A stretch of DNA of 64,000 nucleotides from contig NC_134031.1 in the NCBI RefSeq assembly GCF_964204645.1, positions 9,774,501 to 9,838,500 on the forward strand, read 5' to 3'. The notes under the pieces are model-generated. The model did no database searches. It was given only the letters and a program-made list of their open reading frames with translations, and had not been told where the DNA came from. Positions 31,995-45,100 of this stretch are shown here, piece after piece; position 1 is the stretch's first letter; each line of letters starts with the position of its first letter. This DNA is from Tubulanus polymorphus. Lineage: Eukaryota; Nemertea; Palaeonemertea; Tubulaniformes; Tubulanidae. Made by a program: the position numbers and the translations under genes.

Positions 31995-34055
31995 GATACT
32001 TACTTTCGGCGAAATTACGATTGACATCATCAAATCATGCGGTACGCAATGGATCACGGCACATGCAGCCAGGACGTATGACACGTAAATCACGGCACTG
32101 GTAGCCAGAAAAAAAGATGAAAAATCCTCGGCACTTGTAGCCTGAAAAAGTGACAGTATCGGTGCGGCACGTATAGCCGGAGATAAAGGAAGCCACTGGC
32201 AGACGTTAGCTACAAAATATAAGCTGGATACAAAAACACATTTTGAGTATCATACCAATATTATAAACAATGACTAAAAGTTTCCTTAATTAACTATCAT
32301 TATAACTACGTATGAACACATCTTTAACAACTATGCTTCTTATAGGATAATGATTAAATATAGAAAGTCGACAGAATCTCACTTATTTAAGTCGCAATGA
32401 ATTTATTAAATATCGACGTTCTCGCCTAAAAACAAACAACAACAATCTATTACTATGGATTATGAATAATGGAAAAATATAAAATGAGAAAATATAAAAC
32501 TCGTGTAAAACCTACCCCACGTATCGGGCAAAGCGCGCTCGTGGCAGCTGCGAAATATGCTCGACGCAGGCTTATAGTCTACAGCCACGGGATATGGCCA
32601 GTAAAGCCTTATAAAGGCTGAAAACTTCATGGTCAACGGAGCAAGGTACACCTTTAGCTAGCGTAATGAAGCAATGACACACTGAGTGAAGATATGTAGA
32701 TTTTGACAAGAATAAACCGGTTTAATCCGACATGAATTTATCGACTGCATTCGGTCGTGACAATCATTTTTAGCCCTACAAGTATTCTAATCTATATAAG
32801 CTTACGATAACAAAATTGGTTCAATAAAGAGGCCTGGGCCAATCTAACGTCACTAAGAAAAAAGTTTTGCGTGCGCATAATAGAGCGGAATGTCTAGTAT
32901 CACCTGGGTTACATCAATTTTATACTTGCCAAATGAGCCTTTAGAATGTCCTCATCACTACAAGGTAGGTTAAAACAAGTTATTTTCAGTTAGCATGTCT
33001 GGTGTGAAAATCTCATCCGATCGTGCCTTTTCACCAAGCACAAACTTTTAACCTACTACTGGCGCTATAAGACGGTTGATTAGGCAGCTTTACAGCACTT
33101 CATTTGTATTGCCACCTTTAAGGTGTGTAAGTAAGATATATAGAGAATCCCACACTAACAAGACGAGAGATGAATACCGAAGTTTCCCTTAAGCTGAGAT
33201 CGTTTCAATTTGTCACTCACTTCGTGTATGTAGTTCACATACAGCCCGCGGTGCCGCACTATTGAAAAAGCTATCTCTGACAATCAACATTGGGAGGTGT
33301 GCGCGCTATCTACGCTTAGCCTACAAACGTACAATCGATAAAATAAACCTTACTTTTAAACTCGAAATTTCGACTATATAAAAGGACTTTTTATATACAG
33401 TACCAGATACTGGGGTCCAAAAACATTTTGTGTCAGGCCCCTGTGGTTCAGATCTTGGTTTCTCGGGACTAAACCTATTGGATTTTTCAATGAACCTTAC
33501 GACGGGACGGCATTTGAAGTGTTTTCCGCACACTGGTTTACAATCATAAGCCGCGATCACACGGAGACGACTTGGCCCGGGCCAAATTGGCACGGATCAG
33601 GCTCCGCCCAAATTTGGCCCGTGCCTAATTAGAGAGCGCGCCACACGCAAACCATTCACTCGATACTAAACAATGCTCAAACTAAGCGAAGTTGGTCATT
33701 TCCGGAACCAGTAGCAATTCAAACGCATTCATTTGTCTCGTGCTAGAACTTGGCTCGGGCCCGGGCCAAGTTGCCGCTCATGCTACGTAATTACTGTTGT
33801 TTAATTGAACCCCAAAAGTAGATTTAATTCAATATAATTTCCTACGTTCCCAGGCCATGCCCTCGCCCGCTTCTAAAGTGGCCCTATTTGTTGTGATCAG
33901 TCCCTTCTACTTCCGTGGCGCTGACGCAAATACTAGCACCTAAAAGTATCAACTCCATCAAAGTCCATCGAAAGTACCTATTCTAAAGCTTGTTTTACAG
34001 ATACGCAGTTTAATGAATAACTTTTTTTCTGTACCGGAATTTCCTACATTTTCAG
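31995..34055. other. Host DNA upstream of the SLC2A exon
   Basis: No gene recognised. A string of CGGCAC/GTAGCC words recurs at 32050-32180. Short ORFs here have no domain. Confidence 0.5.
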
Positions 34056-36134
34056 GGTCGGTTGACAATTTCTCTAGCGATCACAGCGTTTGTAACTGTA
34101 CTTGGAAGTTCATTCCCGCATGGTTACAATACCGGTGTACTCAACATTCAAGAAAAGGTAATCCTTTTCCGTCTTGATTATATTTCAGTAGTGGAATATC
34201 ATCAGGTTCTTGAAGATAATAGTATTGTTGAGAGAATGCAAAGGTTATGCATTCATACTGCGGACACATTTCCTAACATCTAAGCGCCGTAGAAGCGTTT
34301 TATGACATAAAATATTGGCTTAAGGTTTTGTCAAGGTTTTTTCCAAATGCCTAGTGATACTTAAAAAGTTATTTCAAAATGTGGGTATCAATGGATAAAG
34401 GAAATGAACTAAATGAAAATATAATTCAAGATCCACCAATTAAAGATACAAATAAGATCATCAAAGAGCTGCTGTTTATATCAGAAACATTCTGCCCATC
34501 TAACACTGATGTTCCACGATCATGCTCCCACCACGAAAAGGGTTCTGATACCTATATACCGGGTTCCAGCTCAGATGTAATGAAATGATTGAACGCAAGA
34601 GTGTAAATTATGAGTTGACTTGATTAGGCGTTCCAGATGAGAGAGAGAAAGAAATAGAATACATGTGCTTAAATAGCTACTGATAAGACACTGGCCAGTT
34701 CGGCACAGATAAAAAAAGGTCAAGTACCTTAAATGGACTGACCAGTGTTCAATTGAAAATATCAAAATATTAAATTAGTTACTACACATATATATTCATA
34801 ATAATAATCATATTAATCATAATAGCAATTATTACAACCTTCCTCTGTATCATATGCGCTTCCTTACGCTGATTCGACCTCGAATCGTAAAAACAACACA
34901 ATTATTAATCATCCAGACAACACACATAGAGCTAGGCGTCTAACTAAGGAGAAAAGACAAAATAAAAAATAATCATTATGAAATTCCACATGGCCAATAT
35001 TACTTGAAGCCAGCCAACGTGTCAAATATGTTGCGACTAATCCATTGCAACCAAAGGGGATTAATGTACTAAAATAGAAACTAAACGCGGGCGAAACATA
35101 CAGTCTATCAGAATTATAGAGGTGGCCACACGAAAAGAGACATGATAGGCACACCATTTGGTGTCCTCTAAATGTAATCACAACCTAAGTAAGCATGGTG
35201 GCCATTATATCATATAAATTGAACTTAATATCTTTAAACGCGCGAACACTATTATCGGACCCGATTATATACAAGGAAATTGTAGATATAGACACATATG
35301 TCACCGTAGGTGAACAGAAAACTAAAATTCATATCTGGCGTCAGTAAACATTTCCAATTGATATCCACACACGGCGGTCACCTAAATATAAAACATGACT
35401 TCTCTTTCTACATATCACTAACGACTCACGAAAATAGTTTGGGGTATGACACAGAGGAAGACTCGAAAAATGCAAGAATGAGAAAACGTTTATTTATGTG
35501 TATAAAATGAACTTCGCGTTGAGCGCAAGAAAACTTAACTCAGAAATAACTTTAAGAATGCTCGACTCGACCAATGAAACAATAACGAAACCATCCCCAA
35601 AAATTATAGGTCCAATGACAATGGGATAAAAGCGTATCAACTTATTTGATACATTAAGATGGAGCCACTCGATATAATTGGATATAGACCCATCATTGTA
35701 GTGCCTTCAAATTCATGAGTAATAATTTCGCATGCGGACTGAATCTAGCAAACGTAGACATATCTTGTAGTACTAGAATACATAAAACCGAATTTTTTTA
35801 GAAGTTACGAGTTTCTAAAAAAATGGCCAAGTACGTCTTGGCGTAGAAGTCATATTTAAGAAAAAGTATTATAATCCAATCATCATTTTCAACAACTCGA
35901 AATACATGGGGAGTTCTAATTTACGTTTTAAGCAGGTAGATACCTAGCTTAACGATAGCGTAAAGCAAAAAAACCTAAGCTGTTGCACTGCAAAAGAACG
36001 TCTTGGATGAGACAAAATAACACTGTTCTCTCATAAAATTTGGATTTAGAATTTGAAAAATATGCGTTGTTTGGTAAAAGGATATCTCTGAACTAGACAT
36101 TGAAGAGCCACTGTCGTCGATATGTATGTATGTG

Positions 36135-36186
<52 letters not shown>

Positions 36187-39100
36187 TATATATGTATGTA
36201 TGTACGTACGTACGTATATATCTACATATATACACGCATGCACGCATACATACATATATAGGATATTTTTCATTCGATGTGTTTGGTCGTGTTTATTGAT
36301 TAATTGTGGAGGACTTGACCTTATCGTCAAAACATGTATGTATGATCACTACGTTTGGATCAAAGATAAGGAGAACCCTTTTGCTTTTACCATTATTAGA
36401 ATACAAAGTGCGAAAGATTCAAAACTACAAAACTACATTACAAGACTGTCAATGAATCGATCACCGATTATTCCTGTCAGTGATCGGGATGTAAACATCA
36501 AATTAGTATTCATTGTGTACTTGGTAATAAGCTATGGCAGTATAAGGCCTACAGATATATCCCGAAATCAGTTGATTCCGCATCGGTCAGACTACCCAAA
36601 TTCGATGGATTCGACCTCGAATTTTTTATTTCTTACAACTACAGCACACAAAACAACCTGAAATTTGTATATGTTTGAAGTTGAAATACATTTTATTACT
36701 TACGTGATCAATGTGATCTACATATACTTCATGAACACCGCCTTTATCAAAGGGAATAAAAACTATTAGTACATTATTACGTTACATACTATATAAACCG
36801 TTTCTATTTCTTCATAACTATTTTCCAAGAGCTACCCTTTGACTTAATTATGCTCTGTTCACAACGTATGCATGTTTTCCTTTTCAAAATCTTCATGGAA
36901 CTATTTCATGGTCCATTTTATAAAGTGGAGCCCTGACGAGAATTAACAGCTTTATGAACCTCAGCCGCAAGACACTCGAATTTATTTTTTATTTTCTAGT
37001 CACTCGCCCCTTCGACCTTTGATATGAAACAACTAAACCCCTATTACTCTTAAAATATTCATATATATGAATAAAATATAAATGAATTACTTCTAAAATC
37101 AATTTTAATAAAAATTTTAGTATTAAAATGGAAGCAAATAAGTACTACTGCCCAACATGTAAAATCAATATAGATAAATCCCAAAAATCAAGACACAATA
37201 AAACTAAAACACATTTAGAGAATAAATTGAAACTAGAATATACAGATGATATATTAGAAACTAAATTAGATGAATTAAAGAATGAAAAAGAAACATATAA
37301 ATGTGATAACTGTAATCAATCATACAGTGATAAAAGATATTATAAAGAACATTTAAAATCTAAAAGTCATATTAGAAATATGAATAATGATAACTTATTT
37401 TCATTATTTAACATTAAAAATTATATCTCAGCAACAAATTTAGTGTATGGAAGACAATATAAAATTGATAATATTTCTATAATCAATCAAATATTATCAA
37501 ATGAAGCATATTTAATTATTGAACTGATAGATAATGGAATCAAAAATCCTAACATATTTAATACAGTTTTAAATCATAAAGGAACTTTAGAAAAAATTAT
37601 AAATATTCTTGAAACTCCTTTCAATGAAAGAAATGATGATTTAAAACTTTATAGAGGTTACAATAATTTGATTAACTTAAGAATTGAAAAAAGACAATTA
37701 TATTATTTAAATTTTGATGATAAACAAATTATCTATAATGAAAATTCATCAAATATTGGTATTCAATGTGAATTAGATAATGAAAAATCATTTATAGATG
37801 TTGGAACTCAATGTAACTTAGATAATGAAATTGTTACTAAATATAATACTAATGAAAGCGTTTTATGTAATTGTGGAAAATATTATACTCAAAGCAAAAA
37901 ATCACACCATCTTAAATCAAAATATCATTACCCCAAATATGGAAATCAATTAAGTAAAAAAATTTGATATTAAAATGGAACCAGAAGAACCACAAAGTAT
38001 TAATATTACAAATAACACTGGTGTTATAAATATATACTACAAGAAGTGTTCTAAGTGTGAATTAGATAAATTAGCTTTAACAGAATTTAATAAGCGTAAG
38101 ATTAGCAAAGATGGTTTTCAATATTGCTGTAAAACTTGTACTAAACTATATACCAAACAATATCGAGAAGATAATAGAGAAGCTTACAATGATTATATGA
38201 CAGAATATATGAGAGGAAGATATCAAACAGATCTTAATTTTAGATTGAAACAATGTTTAAGGACTAGATTAACACAATTATTCAACAAAGAAACGCATTC
38301 AGAAACACTAATTTGTTGGGTTGTTCAGATGAATTTTTCATATCATGGATAATATATCAATTCGACGATGAAATGAATATAGATAATTATGGTGAATACT
38401 TTCATATTGATCACGCGTTGCCGATTTCTAAATTTAACATGAATGATGAACACAATAAAAAATTATTTGGAATTGGAGAAATTTAAGACCTTTAGAAAAG
38501 AAGGAAAACATAATTAAATCTAACAAACTAGATATGAAATTATATTTAGATCAACTGGATAAAGCAAAGACATTTGTTGAATTATGGAACTCAACACATA
38601 ATGAAAAATACGTTGAAGCTTAAACGCTTAGAAAACCGGTTACTCTCGATCTATGTCAAACCGCCTATATGTAATTGGATTAGCTCTTTGCATATGTCGC
38701 ACGTTATATTTAGTTGAATGCGGCGCACCTCATTTGAATATCGATCGAATGTGCTATTTCAGTTGAAAAGGATTAATCAATTACATTACAAAGGAACATC
38801 TGTTGCTTAGACAGACAGTGCCTGGGCGTATTGAGCGCAAACGCATTAAAACACCCGAACTGAACAGACGGAATATATAGAACATATAAGATTTTTCTCT
38901 AGAAACACAATTAGGAGTTTACAGTTATAAATGTAAGTACTTATTTTGTTGTTATTAAGACGCCGGGAAACGTTAAACATGTTTAAGTGCTGAAATTGAT
39001 ATTTGACAACTACAACTTCAAGTTAGTTTTATTCTACATTCTAGATATTTAGTAAAAAAATGTCATACAGATCAAGAACTCCACCATCTACTCCAAATCT

Positions 39101-42100
39101 AACGCAAGAAAGTGAGGAGCCAGAATGTATGGATGTCAACACAACTGTAATAGATATAGAAGAAAAAAATATCGAAAAACTCAGGAAACATATGGATTAT
39201 TATGAACAATTAGTGTCAATTTTGGACGAAGTAATTACAACGAAACAATCAAAGATACAAGAATTACCAAAAATACCAACGCCGAGTTTAAAAACATTAT
39301 TAGGACTTAAAGAAAATAGAATCAAATTGAGCGGTTGTGAACTACACGAATATTTAAAATCAAAATTACTGGATCATAGAGATTTATCGAACTTTAGTGA
39401 AATAGATGTGCATTTATTTTCAGAAATTAGTGGATTACTGATAAGCGAGTATAAAAAATTGTTAACGAAACAAACAAATCATCTTTGGGATTTTATAATT
39501 TTTGGGAATTCCTTGAATAAAGGGTTTGTTCTTTTTCATTCGACTCAAACTATAAATATTTCATGGGCTAATTGGGTTAAAGAAAATATATCTATTAGCG
39601 TTGAGTATGAAAGAAAACTTAGAAGAATTGGAAAATTATATTCGTTTAAAAAATTTCGATTATTGGGGTTGCCATTTGCTACTGTTATTAATCATTTGGC
39701 AGAAATCGAAAAAATGTTTGAAAATTACCCCGAAATCAAAGAATTCTGGTCGGAATTATAAAATCCCAATGATGATTTGTTTGTTTAGTTAACAATTTTT
39801 CATACTTTATAGATTTTTTGTATTTGTATTATATTTACCCTAATTACATTTTCTATTATTCTATATTCAGCTATTGTTAATATCGCAGTGACATATGTTG
39901 TATTGTACTTTATTGATTCCTGCATTCCACGCATAACTTGCCGGGCCTCAGCCGAGCGGCTTTGAATGTGGAAATCGATAATGATTGTAGAATAAAATAT
40001 ATGTGTGTTTATGAAATAGTATTTCCACCAGTCGTTTCTTTTAATTTATTTTCAGTTTTAGGATTTATTATCGAGAATCCGAAATGACTTATCTGGACAG
40101 TTATAATTACTGCTCCTAATAGATAAACAATAGTAGTGAGATATTAAATCCTAATTAAAAAAAAAAAATATTAAAAAACATAACTTCAACTAACCAGTGA
40201 ATTCTATTATATTTTTAATATTTTCTATTCAAAAAGAGAATACTTTATATTTTGAATAGATTCAAATAGAAATTCAGTAAATTCAAATAGCTAGTATCAG
40301 TAGTCAATACTAGAATTCTTTAACTTTAACTATCTAGTATCATTTTATAATACTTATAATATTTTTCTTATTAAATTTCTCTAATATAAATGTCAAAGAA
40401 ATCGAGTAAGAATAGTATTGATATTGAAAAAACATTAGATGATTTGGGTATTAGTGATAATAAAGATACAGTTGTTTCTAATTCTATTCAAGTTAATAAC
40501 AATATTGATTATGAATACTACTTATATTGTAAACACCATCTTGAGTTACTAATTGCTGGTGGGAAATCTAAGGAGTTTTTAACTAAGATAATTACTTTTC
40601 AAGAATTAGATGCTATGAAACCAGATAAAGTAATAAAATATTTTAAGATTTATGAAGAAGCTAGATTAGCTAGAATAAATGATTCTATTTCAGATGGTAT
40701 TATAAAATGTTATTCAAAATTATGTAACCGAGTAATACCAATTGATGATGAAAATAAATTATATAGTGATTTGAAAAATGATTATTTAGTTATGACTGAA
40801 TTACAAAAATGGGTTGGTTATGCTTCATTCCAATTAGGATCGGTTATGACATTAATTTCTACTGGTGTCATAACATTTTCGAATATCAAGCCTATGGAAT
40901 ATAAATCAGGTAAGAACGAAACAGATGTACTACAACCAAACGTCGAAACAGAAAATGAATCAGAAAAAAAATTAACTAAAATAAATGAGTGATGGCGTTA
41001 AGAAAAAGCCTAGATCCGAGAAACAAATTAAATGGGCAAGAGAATTAGGTAAAAGATCTTCAGAATTAAAAAAAGCTAAGAAAAAGAAATTAACTGATAT
41101 AAATGAATCAGAGACTTTATCTGATATTGATTCAAATAAAAATCCATCTGATTCTTCTAATAGTGGTAGAAATAATTACTTATATATCACAATTATTATA
41201 TTATCCGGTGTAATATATAAATCAAAATTAAAATCTGATGATAAAGATGATTCCAATGATAATAAACCTATCATACCAGAAAATAAGTCAAATCATAAAG
41301 CCATTGAAACTAAATCTAAATTATTATTAATGGATTAAAATAAGATGAAAAAAGAACAATATTTAAGAGATTTATATTATAACCCAGAAAGTGAAGTATC
41401 ATCTTCTAACGTTTCAGAATTATGGAATAAAATTAAATCTGATAATGAAAATGGTAATATAAAATATAGTGAACTAAGATTATGGTTACAAAATCAACCA
41501 ACATATCAAATCCACAAGAAAATGGATAAAACTTATTTAACAAGAAAAGTTATGGTTTCATATATCGATCAACAATGGCAAGCAGATTTAATTGACATGA
41601 AGAACTTAGAAGAATACAACAAAGGATATTTCTGGATACTGAATGTTATAGACATATTCAGTAGATACGCATGGTCAATTCCAATCAAAAATAAAACTGG
41701 TATATAAGTAACAAATGCTTTTAAATCAATATTTAAAGAAGCTATTCCAGATAAGATACAATTTGATGAAGGTAAGGAATTTTATAACAAACATTTCAAA
41801 AAACTATTATCTGATAACGATGTAGATTATTTTTCAACACACTCGGATAAAAAAGCATCTATTATAGAAAGATTTAATAAAACATTGAAAACTAGAATGT
41901 GGAAATATTTTACTGCTAATGAAACATATAAATATATCGATGTGTTAGATGATTTAGTGAAAGGTTATAATAATTCTAAACATAGTTCTATAAATATGAA
42001 ACCTATACAAGCTAGAAAAGAAGAAAATTCAGAAATAGTTTGGAATAATTTATATGGCGCGTTTGTTACACATGATTTCGGAGAACCTAAATTTAAAATT

Positions 42101-45100
42101 AGGCAACATGTCAGAATATCTAAATATAGAAAAACAATTTATAAAGGTTATACCCCTAATTTTACAGAAGAAATATTCAAGATTAAAAAGATAATATTAA
42201 CGAAACCATTTGTTCATAAACTAGAAGATCTAAAAGATGAAGAAATATTAGGTTATTTCTATGAACAAGAAATATCACTTGTACCAAACCCAGATGAAAT
42301 AGAATACAAAATAGAAAAAGTATTGAAAAAAAAACTCTTAAAGGAAAAAAGTATTCTTTGGTGAAATATCAAGGATATGATGATAAATTTAATGAATGGA
42401 TTTTCTCTAGTAAAATTAAAAGAATAAATGAATAAAGATTTATTTATATTTGAACCGCATACTATGTTAGTTACTGAGGTAACAAACTGTGGTAAAACAC
42501 ATTTCATATTAGATTTGTTAGAAACTATTTATAAGAAGCATTTTGATAATATAATATTATTCTGTCCTACTTATGAAATGTATAAAACATATAATAGGGA
42601 TATAGTTATAGATATAGTTTATTATATTAAATCCTAAAACAGTAAAAGAAAATTTAGATAATTGCATAAAAATAGCAGTTGATACTTATAAGGGATCAAA
42701 TACATTATTCATTACAGATGATTGCGCAAATTTACATGATTCAAAAGTGAGAGAAAGTGAGTTATGTTATTTAGCTTTCTCTGGGAGACATTTTGGGATA
42801 ACAACATGGGTTTTAAATCAAAAATATAATTCAATTGTAAAAGACTTTAGGGAGAATATAAGATTTCTAGTTTTATTCTACAATAAAGAAAGAAAATCTA
42901 TCCAACAATCATTGGAAGAAAATCAAATTATACCTACTGAATTACATGATGAATATAAGAATAAATTAAAGAATAATAAAGGTTCAAAATTATTACTGAG
43001 ACTACAATTTCCCTATGAATATAAATTTATAAAATAAAATTTGAAATATTATGGAAACTAATTTATATTTCTTTATACTAGACGTACGTAAGAATCCAAG
43101 ATTCTTGCTAAGAAAGTAAGAATTCTTATATTCTTACGTACGTCTAGTACATAGATATATAAATTAGTTTTATAATAATTATTATAAATTTGAATTATAA
43201 AAATGAATAAATTATATGTTTTCTCTTAATAAAAATAAAAATAGATTATATTATAACTATTTCTATACTTAGATTAATAATTTATGTTTTTGATTTTTAT
43301 AAAAACTAAATTATATATCTATGTACTAGACGTACGATTAAGAAAGTAAGATTTCTTGGTTTCCTACCAAGATTCTTACGTACGTCTAATACAGAATAAT
43401 AATTTGTTCAGAATAATCTTCTGCATAAGCTAATAATTTATCAAATAACAACTTATAGAATATATAATATTGGTTAGTTTTAGGATTAGAATATTTGATA
43501 TATTTATTCGGGTTATTTAACAATGGTATCATACTCACCATTTTATAAACATTAATTAGATGTAACTTTGATTTATAATGAGTATTTTCATCAACAGGTT
43601 CAATTTTTTTATTACAATATTGACACGTTTTATTTCTTTCTATTTCTTCTAATTTCTTTTCATGTTCTTCTAACTTCCTTTCATTTTCGATATGCGCTTG
43701 AGATTTTTTATGTTTAGAAAAATTACTTTTAGAAATATCTAAATTACAAATGTTACAATGTTTTTTAGAATCATCAATTGTTTCATTATCATTAGTTTCA
43801 ATTGTATCAACACTATCTGTTATATTATCCATGGTATCATTTGTTTCAATTGTATTAACATTATCTATGATATTATCTATTATATTATTATCAGGTATAT
43901 TATTATCATTATTATTCTTTTCTTTTTCTATATGTTTATTTGATTTCTTATGTGATGCCCAATTTTTATATGATATATATTTCTTACATACATCACAATA
44001 TTTTTCAATTGTCTTTTTGGTTTTGATATCAGGTTCAATCTTATCATTATTAGATGTAGAAGGTATTGCATTATTAGATGTAGAAGGTATTACATTATTA
44101 GATGTAGAAGGTATTACATTATTAGATGTAGAAGGTATTACATTACTTAAATTATCAACAACACCACTTTTATTATTATCGATTTTTATTAGTTTAGTTT
44201 TATAAATTTTGAAAATAGGATCAAATATCAAAGCTATATTACAAGGTATTACATAATATAAACCATCATTATTTTCATGTGTATCGATGTATGGAATATG
44301 TTTATATACTTTACCTCCTTCCATTTATTATATAAATTTTTATTAAAGTTAAAATTTTAATACATAACACTATTTAATTGAGAATTTACAATATTTAATT
44401 GCGCGTCAGATATAATATAAATGTGCATTTTAAAATTTTTGATTCCTTTATTCTTTGTCATGAATAATTGTATTCCATCTTTAGTGTTCTGTAGTTTTTT
44501 TCCAGAACCATGTAATGAATTATCCTCTGTTGTTCTAAAATCTAACCATAATACATATTTATTACCGGTATAATAATCAATTTGATTAATATTACAATTT
44601 TCAGATGATTTTACTTCATCATTTCATTCATAAAATGTTTTCTAATTTCTGGCCATTGATCTATCATTCTCATTCCTTGACAAAATATTTTATTTGCTAT
44701 TCCTTCGATAGTTATTTCTACTTTTGTTATTTCAGGATCATAATAATTATCAACATTTATTGCACCATTAGTATATGTTGCAATTGTAAAAAATATTAAT
44801 ATACCTTTAATAGATCTTCTTGGGAAGTTAATATTCTCATTAATAATTTCATCATTTGCATTAATAGTTACAGTTTTAAATTTATCAATATAATCATATA
44901 ATAATGAAAATCCTTGATTGTATTTAGTTTGAATTATACTTGAAGTATTTTCATCAGTTACTGTATCATATTCTAAAGATATATTCGATAATTTATACCT
45001 CATATCTTTATCAACGCTAGATATTACAATTTCATTTACAGGAGCAAATGTTATCTCAAATATAACGTCTTCTTGAATTGCGTATTAATATAAAGGCGCA

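Noticed and set aside
35975-36330. His/Thr- and Cys/Val-repeat ORFs
   Set aside because: Translation of the compound TG/CGTG microsatellite; all frames stay open by composition.
43750-44205. Plus-strand hydrophobic ORF
   Set aside because: Antisense shadow of the C2H2/VIPSTSNN gene.
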